Numbered from the stretch's first letter, positions 1-10,300 are shown. The stretch: 64,000 nucleotides of DNA from Kordia aestuariivivens (GCF_014397005.1 NZ_JACGWS010000018.1:45055-109054); one strand, 5' to 3'. The notes: generated from the sequence alone by a model not told the origin. Program-made: numbers and translations.

Positions 1-1683
1 GCCTACATGTTCTTCAAATTGATCTAGTGTGACAATATTTTGTTCGTCTAAAATGTCATATAGTGTTCTACTCAGCGGATGATTGGAACCGCGCAAGGTG
101 TTTTTCAACAAGGTAGATTCGGCAGTCGTTAGTTGTTCGCCTTCATAGCTTGCCGTACTTTTTTGATTGGACGTAATCGTTCCTGTTTTGTCAAATATAA
201 TCGTGTTGATGGTTGCTAGTTTTTCTAGAACGCTCGCATTTTTTACATAGAATTTTAGCTTTCCGAAGATTCGTAATAGGTTTCCATACGTAAATGGTGC
301 TGCCAACGCAATCGCGCATGGACAGGCAATGATTAAGACTGCTGTGAATACATTCATCGCTTTGGAAGCATCAAACCATAACCAAAATAAAGTCGCTACA
401 AACGCAATTGTCAAGACCGTAATCGTAAAGTGTTTACTGATCGCATTTGTGAGTGTTGTAAAACTTTCTTCTTTGTTTTTGTCGAATATTGCATTGCTCC
501 ATAATTGTGTGAGATAACTTTGTTCTACCGATTTGATCGTTTCTATTTCAATGATTCCTGAGGTTTGTTTGCCGCCTGCAAATACTTTATCTCCCGATTG
601 TTTTTGAACCGTTTCCGATTCGCCCGTGACAAAACTGTAATCGATAGAAGCATTTCCATTAATCAGGATTCCATCTACAGGAATGAGTTCTTCGTTTCTG
701 ATGAGTATCCGATCGCCTTTTTCAATATCATAGACTTGAATTGGCGTTTCTTTTCCGTTCAAAATTTTCGTGACTGCAATTGGAAAGTACGATTTGTAAT
801 CACGTTCAAAGGATAGAAATGTGTATGTTTTTTGTTGGAAAAATTTACCCAGTAATAGAAAAAAGACCAATCCCGTAAGGCTATCAAAAAAACCTGAACC
901 GAGATCAAATATGATTTCCACAGCACTTCTTATGAATAACACAAAAATTCCCAACGCAATCGGCACATCAATGTTGAGCAATTTTGCGCGCAAGCCTTTG
1001 TAGGCTGAGATAAAATAATCTTGCGCAGCATAGAAAACTACAGGAAGCGAAAAGGCAAACATTAACCAACGGAAAAGTGGTTTGTATTGTTCTATCCAAA
1101 ATCCGCTGACTTGAAAATATTCGGGAAATGATAGAAACATCACATTTCCAAACGCAAATCCGGCAATTCCAAGTTTGTAAATGAGCGTACGGTTGATTTT
1201 GTTTTTTCCAGTTGCATAATCGTCCAAACTTATGTACGGTTCGTAGCCTATTTTGCTCAGTAATAAAACGGCTTCTTTTAGTGAAAAAGTCGTTGCATTG
1301 TAGGTGATTCGGACTGTTTTTTTGCCAAAATTGACTTGTGAAGTTGAGATTTCTGGATTGAGTTTGTGTAAGTTTTCCAAAATCCATATACACGAACTGC
1401 AATGAATATGCGGAATGTACAACGTGACTATTTGCGTAGTTTCATCATTAAATTCCAGCAGCTTGTCAATGATATTTTGTTGTGTTAGGAAGTCATATTT
1501 CCCTGCTATTTCTTTTGGAATTGCACCTGGAGACGCTTGTAAATCGTAGTAGCACGACAAATCGTTTTCCGAAAATAATTCGTACACCGTTTTGCATCCA
1601 AAACAACAAAAAGATTTTTCTTCTAGTTGAATGATTTCTGACTCGCACGCATCACCACAATGAAAACATGTAGTTTGTTTCAT
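1..1683 (-). CDS. ccoI: CcoI/FixI-type copper-translocating P-type ATPase (3' end outside window)
   Basis: Heavy-metal P-type ATPase of the type that supplies copper to cbb3 cytochrome oxidase; it pumps the metal across the inner membrane using ATP. The gene runs off the left edge, so only about 560 residues are present. The N-terminus has a Cys pair and a CCFGC motif, the metal-binding domain typical of CcoI/FixI. An HMA-like segment with HCSSC lies near residue 96. Several membrane segments follow, then the TGES actuator motif (about 355), the membrane CPCA motif (about 452) and the phosphorylation site DKTGT (about 497). I chose the ATG at 1683; an in-frame ATG at 1695 is possible. It is divergent from a Crp/Fnr regulator. 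In the family, ccoI usually sits beside cbb3 oxidase genes, which may lie just left of the window. The assignment rests on motifs I can read. Confidence 0.88.
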   Translation of the reverse strand, partial: MKQTTCFHCGDACESEIIQLEEKSFCCFGCKTVYELFSENDLSCYYDLQASPGAIPKEIAGKYDFLTQQNIIDKLLEFNDETTQIVTLYIPHIHCSSCIWILENLHKLNPEISTSQVNFGKKTVRITYNATTFSLKEAVLLLSKIGYEPYISLDDYATGKNKINRTLIYKLGIAGFAFGNVMFLSFPEYFQVSGFWIEQYKPLFRWLMFAFSLPVVFYAAQDYFISAYKGLRAKLLNIDVPIALGIFVLFIRSAVEIIFDLGSGFFDSLTGLVFFLLLGKFFQQKTYTFLSFERDYKSYFPIAVTKILNGKETPIQVYDIEKGDRILIRNEELIPVDGILINGNASIDYSFVTGESETVQKQSGDKVFAGGKQTSGIIEIETIKSVEQSYLTQLWSNAIFDKNKEESFTTLTNAISKHFTITVLTIAFVATLFWLWFDASKAMNVFTAVLIIACPCAIALAAPFTYGNLLRIFGKLKFYVKNASVLEKLATINTIIFDKTGTITSNQKSTASYEGEQLTTAESTLLKNTLRGSNHPLSRTLYDILDEQNIVTLDQFEEHVG

Positions 1684-1702
1684 AGTATTGCTCATTTATA
1701 CC

Positions 1703-1718
1703 TGTAACAAAGGTTACA
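1703..1718. promoter_or_regulatory. Perfect palindrome TGTAAC-N4-GTTACA between ccoI and the Crp/Fnr gene
   Basis: A perfect 6+6 bp inverted repeat with a 4-bp centre lies 8 to 20 bp upstream of the ccoI start and 72 bp upstream of the regulator start. The half-site/4-bp-spacer geometry matches Crp/Fnr-family operators, whose E. coli FNR form is TTGAT-N4-ATCAA. The neighbouring Crp/Fnr protein is the natural candidate to bind it. Binding is inference. Confidence 0.55.
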
Positions 1719-1790
1719 AATGAATTGATTTTAAAATATGATATTTGTCATGCTTTGATTAGTTTTACAGTACTTCAAAAAACAACAACG

Positions 1791-2468
1791 ATGAGTAATT
1801 GCGAACAATGTATCATACGACAGTTTAATTCTTTAAAAGCTTTGACGAGAGATGAATTGGTTCGTATTTCGGGTTGCAAAACTTCAAAAACCATCAAGAA
1901 AGGCGAATTAATTTTTAATGAAGGAGAAAATATAAATGGTGTTTTTTGTGTGAAAGATGGCGTTTGCAAGTTGACTAAGTTGAGTGCCAATGGAAAGGAT
2001 CAGATTGTGAAGTTGGTGGTGAAAGGTGATTTGCTCGGGCAAAGATCGTTAGTTAGCGATGAAGTCACTAATTTAAGCGCAATAGCTTTAAACGACATGG
2101 AAGTTTGTTTTATTCCAAAGCATGAAATTATGAGAGATTTACAGAAGAATCCGAATTTCACGATGGACGTTTTGCAACAAATGGCAAAAGATTTGAAAGA
2201 AGCCGATAACGTGATTGTAAATATGGCGCAAAAATCTGTAAAGCAGCGTTTGGCGGAAGCCCTTGTATATATTCATACTACATTTGGTACAACCGATGAA
2301 GACATGCTTTCGGTTATTCTTTCTCGCGAAGATTATGCAAATATTGTGGGAACCGCCACCGAATCTGCCATTCGGATTTTATCACAGTTTAAGAAAGATG
2401 GTTTTATTTCTACTAAAGGAAAACAAATTAGGATTGAGAATATGAATGGTTTGAAGCGTGTGGAATAG
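1791..2468 (+). CDS. Crp/Fnr-family transcriptional regulator
   Basis: About 225 residues: an N-terminal cyclic-nucleotide-binding-type beta-barrel (roughly residues 20-130, GEliFnEG and GlLGQRSL-like loops), a long dimer helix and a C-terminal winged HTH containing LSREDYANIVGTATESAIR, the usual Crp/Fnr DNA-reading helix. The N-terminus has CEQC, and further Cys residues follow near 30, 53 and 59. Such a set could hold an Fe-S cluster as in FNR, but spacing differs from E. coli FNR and I would not claim it. I start at the ATG giving MSNCEQC; an open frame extends 66 bp further upstream but adds a sequence unlike the family. The divergent copper ATPase suggests control of low-oxygen respiration genes. 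The recognition helix has E, then I-R where FNR has S-R, which fits a non-TTGAT half-site such as GTAAC. Confidence 0.85.
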   Translation: MSNCEQCIIRQFNSLKALTRDELVRISGCKTSKTIKKGELIFNEGENINGVFCVKDGVCKLTKLSANGKDQIVKLVVKGDLLGQRSLVSDEVTNLSAIALNDMEVCFIPKHEIMRDLQKNPNFTMDVLQQMAKDLKEADNVIVNMAQKSVKQRLAEALVYIHTTFGTTDEDMLSVILSREDYANIVGTATESAIRILSQFKKDGFISTKGKQIRIENMNGLKRVE

Positions 2469-2623
2469 CTTCGACTTCGCTCTGCTAGCTTTTCGACAGG
2501 CTTAGCTCGCTTTTTTTGTTTTTTTAATTAAGGTGAGTTAGATATAACTTTCAAAAGATTAAAATTTGAGTATTTTTTTGAAAAATTATATCTAAATATT
2601 TATTTTTCAATTATTTATTTTCG

Positions 2624-2647
2624 TTTTCTTTGCTCGCACAAAGAAAA
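2624..2647. repeat. Hairpin of a common extragenic repeat
   Basis: Perfect 9-bp stem TTTTCTTTG / CAAAGAAAA around a 6-base loop, followed by an A/G-rich run. I recall similar words in spacers of many flavobacteria; copies elsewhere in this genome cannot be checked here. Confidence 0.55.
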
Positions 2648-2897
2648 GAAACAAAAGAAAATGCGCTTTTTAGTTCATGCATTTCTATTTTAAACTAAAG
2701 TATTCATGAATCTTCGATTTCCAGAGGTATTTTTAACTTTCTCTATCGAAAAGTTAAAACCGCAATCATTTTACTAAATTTTCTCCAAGGCTTCGAAAAT
2801 TCTTAACGTAAAATGATTGCTATACTGCGGAAAAAGAGTTCACGCCTATAATTTTTATATCGAACTCAAGGTAATTATCTAAATCTTGGGTGATTCG

Positions 2898-2988
2898 AAT
2901 TCAAAAAACGTCAATTCGAGTGATTTTCTGTCATATTGAGCGCAGTCGAAATAGACAGAAAATTGTATCGAGAATAGTTTTTTGAATT
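2898..2988. repeat. 91-bp nested palindrome downstream of the cotH-like gene
   Basis: Outer arms AATTCAAAAAAC (2898-2909) and GTTTTTTGAATT (2977-2988) pair perfectly over 12 bp. Inner arms TTTTCTGTC (2924-2932) and GACAGAAAA (2954-2962) pair perfectly over 9 bp. The loop contains the flavobacterial extragenic word GAGCGCAGTCGAAAT. It begins 11 bp past the cotH-like stop codon, so it may end transcription there, or it may be a REP-like mobile repeat. Confidence 0.6.
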
Positions 2989-2998
2989 GTTGTACCAT

Positions 2999-4681
2999 TT
3001 ATTTTTGCACTTCCACCGCTTTCACAGCTGTATCCATAAATAGTAAGCGTTCTTTTATTTTGGTTCTTACTTGTTCAGGTGTAAAGCGCATTCCGTACTG
3101 ATATGAATCTTCACCTTGCCATCTTAGGCTATCTTTTTTATAGATCCCACCAGATCGTAAGGTTTTGATTAAAGCATCTGTTCTAGATAGAATTTCCGTG
3201 TCTGATAATACTGCATTTTTTCCATCTTTACCAGTTCGCCAATCGTTGTATCTATCTTTAAACATGTTTACATTTTGGGCATTCTTCATGTAATCTTCCA
3301 TCAGTAGAAATCGATTGTAACCTATATGATCGCTGTATTTTGCATTTCCGTACATCAGTTCGCTAGCTGGTGGTACATTGATTGCCCACGAAGAACAAGG
3401 CATATCAGGTTTGCAATAACCATAACCAACAGGTGAATAAATATAACACCAAGGATTGTTGCCTGTGCATACATAGTATGGAGTTCCGTATGACCATATA
3501 AAATCCCAAATGACAGGCTCTAACTCGTTGTCTCTATTGTAAAAGTAAAAGACATTTTTCCCATTGTAATAACTATCGGGGTTTGCAAAGACATCGGTTA
3601 CTATAAAATAGTCTATTTCCGCTTCTTCATTTACATTTTCTTGCCAATCTAACCCTTTTTTAACTTTCGCTTCGTACAGGTTTATTTTTTCTTGAATATC
3701 CGCTTTTTGCTCATCCGTTACTTCTTCATAATCTGGATATTCATAATCGAATCTTCTTCCAGTTAGCGTTCTAAAATTTGGAAAATCGTTATCGACTTCT
3801 TTTACGATAAAACCACCTTTACTTTTCTTTTTTGTATCTACGTGTTCTTTCCCTCTTTGTACTTTTTCACCAAACGTGTATAATCCCCAATATTTATTAT
3901 TTATAAAAACTTGAACATGCTGACTTTGCGGACCATAGTGACCCATTTCGGCATACGTATCGTACGATACTTTGTTGCATAAGTGCGATGTATCTATCCA
4001 GTTTCCAATCATGATCCATTTGTGACTCGCTGGCATTCCCATGATTGAGATTGGATTGTCTTTTCCTAAATTCAGCGCAAAACTCAACTTTGGGAAACCC
4101 AAACTTCCTTGTCCTCTAGCATGAATTGTTCCTTTGCCCGATTGATATTCTCCAGACATGCTATACCATCCATCTTCCATAGGAACATCATAGAAAGCAA
4201 AATCAGCATCTACTTTAATTTTATCATTTTTCGGCATTTTTCCATCTTTGGTCGTAATGTTTACATACGGTATTGGTGAAGTCGCATCAAACAGGTACTT
4301 AACATCATGCTCGATAGTTTTACTAATTCCGTCACCAAGTAACGTTAGGTTTACATCTAACTCTTGGTTTTGATATTTTTTAAGTTGTGGCGTATTTTTT
4401 AAATCAATTGAAATTTCCTTTGACAATTGAAGTGTATCATTTGAATGTATTTTCCCTGAATCATTACTCAACGTGTATGTGTAATGTGAATAATCCGCTA
4501 GATCTGTCAATTTGATATTTACGATGGTATGATCAGCATCAATTATAGATGTAGAATCGGCAGCAATACTATACTCTGTATAAAATGATAGTTTTGGTTC
4601 AGTTTGTTTACATGATATACTTAGTGTTATAAAAACAAAGCTTAGTAAGACCGGAAAAATAGAAGGAAATGAAAGTTTCAT
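2999..4681 (-). CDS. CotH-kinase-family lipoprotein
   Basis: 560 residues. The N-terminus is a lipoprotein signal ending LSISC, so the protein should be anchored to a membrane outside the cytoplasm. After a roughly 130-residue beta-rich leader region comes a CotH-type domain: an NKVSYDTYAEMG-like helix (about 230), VQVFINNKYWGLYTFGEKV (about 260), and the late EPVIWDFIWSYG block (about 392) equivalent to the PWDFDxSFG block of CotH. In Bacillus, CotH is an atypical secreted protein kinase that phosphorylates coat proteins; exported bacterial homologues are widespread and mostly of unknown substrate. Start is fixed by the signal peptide. It stands alone, with repeats downstream and a divergent small membrane protein gene upstream. 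Confidence 0.82.
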   Translation of the reverse strand: MKLSFPSIFPVLLSFVFITLSISCKQTEPKLSFYTEYSIAADSTSIIDADHTIVNIKLTDLADYSHYTYTLSNDSGKIHSNDTLQLSKEISIDLKNTPQLKKYQNQELDVNLTLLGDGISKTIEHDVKYLFDATSPIPYVNITTKDGKMPKNDKIKVDADFAFYDVPMEDGWYSMSGEYQSGKGTIHARGQGSLGFPKLSFALNLGKDNPISIMGMPASHKWIMIGNWIDTSHLCNKVSYDTYAEMGHYGPQSQHVQVFINNKYWGLYTFGEKVQRGKEHVDTKKKSKGGFIVKEVDNDFPNFRTLTGRRFDYEYPDYEEVTDEQKADIQEKINLYEAKVKKGLDWQENVNEEAEIDYFIVTDVFANPDSYYNGKNVFYFYNRDNELEPVIWDFIWSYGTPYYVCTGNNPWCYIYSPVGYGYCKPDMPCSSWAINVPPASELMYGNAKYSDHIGYNRFLLMEDYMKNAQNVNMFKDRYNDWRTGKDGKNAVLSDTEILSRTDALIKTLRSGGIYKKDSLRWQGEDSYQYGMRFTPEQVRTKIKERLLFMDTAVKAVEVQK

Positions 4682-4892
4682 AAAATAAGTTTAAGTTTTA
4701 AATATAGAAGAAAAAAAATGAAATTAACAGTAAGAATCTGAAAATCAATCAATAACAGGTGTTTCTACTTGGATTTGAAATAGCACTAAAATACACGAAT
4801 AAGAAGTGTATGCTGTTCTATTTGAAATGTTTTTGAGTATAGTTTTTAATCTTTTTATTACCTTTAATTCTACAAATTGAAGACAAACTGTT

Positions 4893-5579
4893 ATGGAAGC
4901 TACTAAAAAACAGCAATTAAAGCAAAACATTGCGATCATTATCGTAATCACTATACTTACCGCTATAGGACTTTATTTTTTGAGGAATCATGCATCGAAA
5001 GAAGGACGTGAATTGATGAATCCGATGGACGAAGCGAGTCGTATTTACGCTGATAAAGGCATTAAAAATTGTGTAAATATTACGGAAATGCAGGCAGATC
5101 GGTTGATCACTTTAAATAGTCAATTACAAAAATATAAGGAGCAGCATGAGATTACTTTTTTGAAATTGTATACCTATCATTTTACGTCTTCAACGTTGTT
5201 TTTAATCTTTTCTATTCTGTCTGCAATGGCATTATTTGTAATTACGCAAGAAGGTTGGAAAAACACATCCTATTTTGTCAAAACAGTATTTCTAAGCTTT
5301 ACAGCATTGGCTTCTTTCTTTGGATTGTCATTGAGTACTTTTGAGCAAAAAATAAGCATTGATCAAAATGCAGATACGTATATTAAGTATGATAATTTAC
5401 AAAAAGAATTATCGAATTTCTGTGCTACTTCGATGACCATTAAAGGTGATTCTATCACATTTGATAAATTTCATTCAAAAATTATGAATGAAGCTACAAA
5501 TATGCATGGTTTTTATTTAGAGTTTGATCCAGAAAGCATCGATACTTCAAAGATTTTTGATTTGGAGAAGAAGGAGTAA
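4893..5579 (+). CDS. Uncharacterised membrane protein with three predicted membrane helices
   Basis: 228 residues, not recognised. One hydrophobic helix at about 12-30 follows a short Lys/Gln-rich N-terminus; a roughly 65-residue soluble stretch follows; two more helices lie at about 96-120 and 127-150; the rest is a polar, helical tail ending in a Lys/Glu cluster. The two-helix-plus-tail shape loosely recalls SLATT-type membrane proteins, but I see no shared motif and do not assign it. It is the last intact chromosomal gene before the mobile element; downstream lies the severed 3' part of ssb. Confidence 0.7.
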   Translation: MEATKKQQLKQNIAIIIVITILTAIGLYFLRNHASKEGRELMNPMDEASRIYADKGIKNCVNITEMQADRLITLNSQLQKYKEQHEITFLKLYTYHFTSSTLFLIFSILSAMALFVITQEGWKNTSYFVKTVFLSFTALASFFGLSLSTFEQKISIDQNADTYIKYDNLQKELSNFCATSMTIKGDSITFDKFHSKIMNEATNMHGFYLEFDPESIDTSKIFDLEKKE

Positions 5580-5614
5580 TTCAATATAAAATAGGTAGGT
5601 TTTAGTATGTAGAA

Positions 5615-5644
5615 AAGCGATTGACTCCAAAGAATCAACCGCTT
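5615..5644. terminator. Hairpin between convergent genes, possible terminator
   Basis: AAGCGATTGA (5615-5624) pairs with TCAACCGCTT (5635-5644) with one mismatch and a 10-base loop. It lies between the end of the membrane protein gene and the end of ssb. It lacks a long T-run, so termination is only suggested. Confidence 0.4.
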
Positions 5645-5672
5645 CACAAACCCACATGTAGATTTCCCAAAT

Positions 5673-5849
5673 CTATCTCCCCAACATTAATAATTCATTC
5701 ACGATAATTTCCGTAACGTACCGCTTTTCGCCTTCTTGTGTTTCATACGAACGGTTTGTTAGCTTTCCTTCGATCGCAATTTCTTTTCCTTTAAGCACAT
5801 AATCTTCAACAATTTTCACAAGTGCACCACGAACTACGATATTGTGCCA
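5673..5849 (-). pseudogene. ssb: 3' part of host ssb, cut off by element integration
   Basis: The minus strand encodes, from the core WHN onward, IVVRGALVKIVEDYVLKGKE and then an SSB C-terminus ending in NELLMLGR and a TAG stop at 5673. It matches the end of the intact element ssb at 50442-50774 almost residue for residue (GKEIAIEGKLTNRSYET is shared). The missing first part, MNTLRNKV to AQWHN, lies at the far end of the element. Joined through the 8-bp core TGGCACAA the two parts give one uninterrupted 110-residue SSB. Here the fragment has no start codon of its own; its first bases also supply the stop codon of recombinase 1. Confidence 0.92.
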
Positions 5850-7318
5850 CTACGTTGACCATTTTGACTTAATTCCAAAGAAGATAGCGGAGCTATTTGC
5901 TTTAAGTTGAAGTTTATATTCTTGCCATCGAATTCAATTCGATTGACTACTGATTGTACGATGTATCGTTTCTCTGGACGATCAAGCGTATGCCATTTAC
6001 TGTATAAATCTTTTGATTGATGTAACACTTCTGAGAAGGAATTCTTAGCATCTAACATTTCTTGGAGTTCTCTTTGCAAGGTTTGGATATTCAATTCTAT
6101 TTGATCTTTCTGTTCTAATAGTTGCTCATAGTGTTTCTTGAATCCTTTTATCGGAATTTCTCCTTCAATGTTAAGCGTTAGCAATCGATCCATTTTCTCA
6201 TCAATCTTTTTTGCATTGTTTTCCGCAAATTCAATTTCATCTTTTTTCAATTGAATTTCTTCGTTACTTGATTGAGAATATTTGTTCACTTCTTCTTCGG
6301 AAATGATAAATTGTTCAAGTCGTGTTTTAAATATTTCTTCTAGATCATCTTTATCAATTCTGACTTTACATTGTACACAGGTATACTTATTTGTTTTTCG
6401 TGTTAACGACATTTTGTGATCGTTATGACAATATAAATAACTTGTAAATAAATGGACTTTTTGATTGAGGGGTTTTGTTTGTTTATTCTTTGCTTCTTGT
6501 TCTCGTAAAATGGCATTACATGATTCCCATAATTCCTCAGAAACAATAGCTGGACATGGATCAAATATCCATTCGGATTTAGGCTTTAATCCACTTGGGT
6601 TTTCTGAAGTACGTTTTCCTGTGTAATTTGATCTACGAATACCTTTCGCATCAGAGTTTTTTATTAATCGAGTAACCGTAATATCTGACCACTTTTTATT
6701 CTTTCGAGTTCGATACCCACGTTCATTGAGTATGCGAGCAACAACACTTCTTCGTTTGTGTTCAAGAAATAGTTCGTAAATAAGTTTTCTTACGGGTGCT
6801 TCCTCTTCGTTAATCACGATGAATGCGTTTTCAAGTTTATACCCATGCGATACATTACCACCTACAAACTTTCCCATTTCTCGCCTCGTTTCAATAGAAG
6901 CCATCATACGCTCCAAATTGTTTTCTCGTTCCCATTGTCCCATCGCTCCAATCATGGTGTAGAATAATCTTCCACTTGCCGTTGACGTATCAATATGTTC
7001 TCCCAAGGAAACCATATTGGCTTCATACTTCTGAAAATAATTTGAGTAGTGAATTAACTCCTGAGTATTACGAGCCAATCGTGCAAGCTTGCTGAAGATA
7101 AGCGTTTGAATAGTTCCGTTTCTTATATCTTCAAGCATTCGCTGAGTTTCGCTATGGTTGAGTGTGGACTTTCCTGAGATACTTGGAAGTATGTACACCT
7201 TCGTTACGTTCCATCCTTTTGATTCGGCGTATTTTCGCCCTCTGTTTTCGTGTATTTCGGGGCTTTCTTGATTCTTTGTGTCAATAATGCTGACACGTAC
7301 ATATATACCTACGTTCAT
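5834..7318 (-). CDS. Large serine recombinase 1 (integrase of the element), C-terminus truncated by integration
   Basis: 494 residues. Resolvase-type catalytic domain at 1-150 (nucleophile Ser in YVRVS near 10; FSKLARLAR arginine cluster near 80), recombinase DNA-binding domain at about 160-265, a degenerate zinc ribbon near 306-330 (a CVQC pair, but the first pair is partly lost), a long coiled coil at about 345-430 and a short beta-rich end. Such enzymes join attP to attB and need a partner protein for excision. The gene ends inside the attachment site: the last shared codons are GGC ACA of the core, and ATA TCG TAG come from host ssb. In the closed circle the frame continues for 89 more codons into the HTH segment at 50787-51055, giving a 581-residue protein. 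The intact catalytic part means the present form may still act. Confidence 0.93.
   Translation of the reverse strand: MNVGIYVRVSIIDTKNQESPEIHENRGRKYAESKGWNVTKVYILPSISGKSTLNHSETQRMLEDIRNGTIQTLIFSKLARLARNTQELIHYSNYFQKYEANMVSLGEHIDTSTASGRLFYTMIGAMGQWERENNLERMMASIETRREMGKFVGGNVSHGYKLENAFIVINEEEAPVRKLIYELFLEHKRRSVVARILNERGYRTRKNKKWSDITVTRLIKNSDAKGIRRSNYTGKRTSENPSGLKPKSEWIFDPCPAIVSEELWESCNAILREQEAKNKQTKPLNQKVHLFTSYLYCHNDHKMSLTRKTNKYTCVQCKVRIDKDDLEEIFKTRLEQFIISEEEVNKYSQSSNEEIQLKKDEIEFAENNAKKIDEKMDRLLTLNIEGEIPIKGFKKHYEQLLEQKDQIELNIQTLQRELQEMLDAKNSFSEVLHQSKDLYSKWHTLDRPEKRYIVQSVVNRIEFDGKNINFNLKQIAPLSSLELSQNGQRSGTIS
5842..5849. other. Left attachment-site core (attL)
   Basis: 8-bp core TTGTGCCA on the + strand, repeated directly at 51056-51063. 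On its left is ssb sequence; on its right is the element arm CTACGTTGACCATTT, which is the reverse complement, with one mismatch, of the arm at the other end (51041-51055). Positions are exact to within the ambiguity of the shared bases. Confidence 0.88.
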
Positions 7319-7387
7319 ATTATCGTTATTTTACGTTTACATCAATTTACAAAGACTCCGAAACGAATCCAAGGGAATATTTTGTTT

Positions 7388-10300
7388 TTATTTTTTCTTG
7401 GAAAGAAGCTTCACAATCTGTTCTCTAATACTTTTTCCATCAGTTGATGGTGCGGCATTTACTTCAGTTGTGATTCTAAATCCTTTGATTACTTCCTGTC
7501 TTGGTTGCGTATTCACATCAATACCATCAAGTACCTCAGCAATCCTATCAGGCTGGATAAATAATACGTGTGAAAAATCTTTTACAGAGAGCTTTTGCTT
7601 TGCCAATGCTTCAATCTTATCCAAGTGATGTTTATTCTTTGAAATCATAACCACAGGAAGATATCCATTGTTTAGACATTTTTTGATGTTCTTCACTTCA
7701 TATTGAGGCGTATTGGTTATGGATATTTCAAAAGCAATTCGTACCGCACCTTTTTCTAAGGTAATATCAATTCTTCCGCCTTCTTTTGTTTCTTTTTCAA
7801 TGGTTGAAATAAAGTTACGCTCCTGTCCTATTTTTTTGATGAGATTTTGTAAATAGCTATGATCTCTATTTCGCATTGAAACCTCTTCGTCTTCTATTAA
7901 TTTCTTTTTTTCTGCTTCAGAAATACTTGTTCTCGTTATATCATTGCGATCATTCTCATCATCTTTTATTACTGTGGTTTGTTCCTTAGTCACTTGCGGT
8001 TGTGAACCCTCTTTAACCTCTTCTTTTTGAGTCTTTGTTACAACTTTGTCTTTGTGATTAGATCCTTTTTTAGGAAGCAGACGTTCTAATAGTTCGTCAA
8101 TCTCTTTTCTTGGTTTACCATACGTTTTTTGAGAATGCTCAATGATTGATTGGCGAATGATATTGGATATATCACTCGTCTCTGATAGTCTTTCAGTAGC
8201 AAGATTACAATCATGTTGTGAACTGCCAATACGTATAATGGCTTGTCCGATTCCTAAGCTTTGAAGATCTGATGCTTCAAAAGAAGAAAAACCATTTTCT
8301 AATTGTTTCGCATCACGATCACCCAATCGAAAACAGATTCTCACATAGGGATTAGAGATAACCGAATTGAGTATTTTAGGATCGTCAATTTGCGCTAGTT
8401 CTTGATGTGCTAATATTAATCCCAAGCCATATTTTCTCGCTCCACTTAATATCGATGTAATTGATTTGGTCATGAAGTTTTGAAACTCGTCAAGATAGAT
8501 GTAATACGGATGCCTTTGTTCTTTTGAAAGCTGTTGCCTGCCTTGTGCTACTTGGTTGAACTTAGAAAGGAATAACGAACCTAAGAGATAGCTGTTATCT
8601 TCTCCAATAAGTCCTTGTGATAGTTTGATAAGGACTATCTTTTTTTGTTCAATGCAGGCTTTAAAATCAACGCCTTGTTTTTGAGCAAACATGTAGCGAA
8701 TAATCTTTGGACGCAGGAACGTATCAATACGAGTAAGCAATGGTGCAATGCCTTTTCTCACAAATTGGTATTCGTTATTCCAATAATAGTGAATTGATGG
8801 ATCGTCAACATGCTCTAAAAAATCTCTTCTAAAATTATCTTCAAGTAAAAATCGTTTTAATTCAATGAGCGTTCCTCCATGAGAACTTTCCAGGAATGTA
8901 TTAACCGCTTGAGAAAGTACTGCACTCATATTATCGCCCCATGAGGTTGCGTAACGTTTGAAAGCAGAAACTAAATCAGAACTCAAGACCATTTTCTCCG
9001 CCTCAGTCGTTGCGTGCAGTAAATTGAATCCTATCGGAAAATCAAAATTTGATGGATCAATGAGGATCACATCATCTTTTCGGTGTTCAGGAACTCTAAG
9101 TAAAATATCTTCAATAATATCTCCGTGCGGATCAAAAAGACAACAGCCATTTCCGTGCTTCATGTCTTCAATCATCATGTTAGCAATGAGTGTCGATTTA
9201 CCAACTCCTGTTGAACCAATAATATGTGTGTGGCGTAATCGTGCTTGGTCATTTAGTCCAACAATATTTGATTCTCCATGATGATGATTAACTCCAAGAA
9301 TATATTTTCCATTAATATATTCCTGTGGAACTCGCTTGGTCATTCCTCCTTGAATACCAAGTTTTGAAGAAACCACTGTCTTATTCGGATAGTGAACAAA
9401 GGTGCTTAACTCTTTACTATTGAGAATCATCCCAAATCGGTTACTTATTCTATCTAATAAGTTATATTTATGAAAATCATAGTCGTATCCCTCATTGGAG
9501 ATTGGAATCAAGCTGTTGAAATTGGAACGAGACACGCTAGAAATATTTCGAGCAAACTCACTTGCTAGGTACTGACTTCGATGGTCATCAGCTCCTTGAC
9601 TCGCAATACGCATGACGGCACTAAACAATGGTTGTGACACTTTTTCTTTTGCACAGCTTACCATTTCAGGACTATCAGAAAAAAATGATCCTCCACTTCC
9701 ATCACTTACCGCATAGGGAATGTCATGTGACCACGGAGCGGTTACTCCTTTAAATATTATTTGAAAGACAACAACGTCATTTGTTTTCAGTGTGTCTAAG
9801 CTAGCAATGATTGACGTTAAAGGGTCAATACTGAATGATTGAGATATTTGAATTGGACGAACAAATTCATTCTGTAATCCAAAGTCACATATTGCGATAG
9901 TTTGGGTATCATCAAATCCAAGGTTATTAGTATCAATGGGTTTGAGTATTACAAGAGGAAAATATGCTTTGAGTTGAGATTCGATGCGAACCATATCATT
10001 AATACTACTTACAATTTGAATGCTGATACTGTCGTAAGTACCAATTATTTCAAATGAAATGTTATGCTCACTAAATGAAAGCATATTGAGAAATTCAGTA
10101 GTAATGGCTGATGATATGTCGTAACCTTTGGGAAATGATACTGAAATTCCACACAGATTAGGAACTTCATCTACCGACAGAAAGTTGGCTTCAATGATAA
10201 CCTCCTTTGTTTGTTTCTTTTGTTTTGGTGTATCAAAAATACTTACTATCTGATTAAATAGAGAAGGAATTTCACCATCGTCAATATATTCATCATGTGA

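Larger units (their letters stand above)
2469..2998. other. Repeat-rich intergenic spacer between convergent genes
   Basis: No gene is visible in these 530 bases. The stretch holds pieces of extragenic words common in Flavobacteriaceae (for example GAGCGCAGTCGAAAT near 2938), a short hairpin at 2624-2647 and a large nested palindrome at 2898-2988. The rest is AT-rich and unexplained. It separates the ends of the Crp/Fnr gene and the CotH-like gene, so one or more of the hairpins may serve as terminators. Confidence 0.6.

Noticed and set aside
329..1402. Several open frames on both strands inside the P-type ATPase
   Set aside because: They are shadows of the ATPase, which is continuous from 1683 to the window edge with all family motifs.
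4893..5579. SLATT-type defence membrane protein
   Set aside because: Only the helix pattern is similar; no shared motif, and the neighbours are ordinary chromosomal genes.
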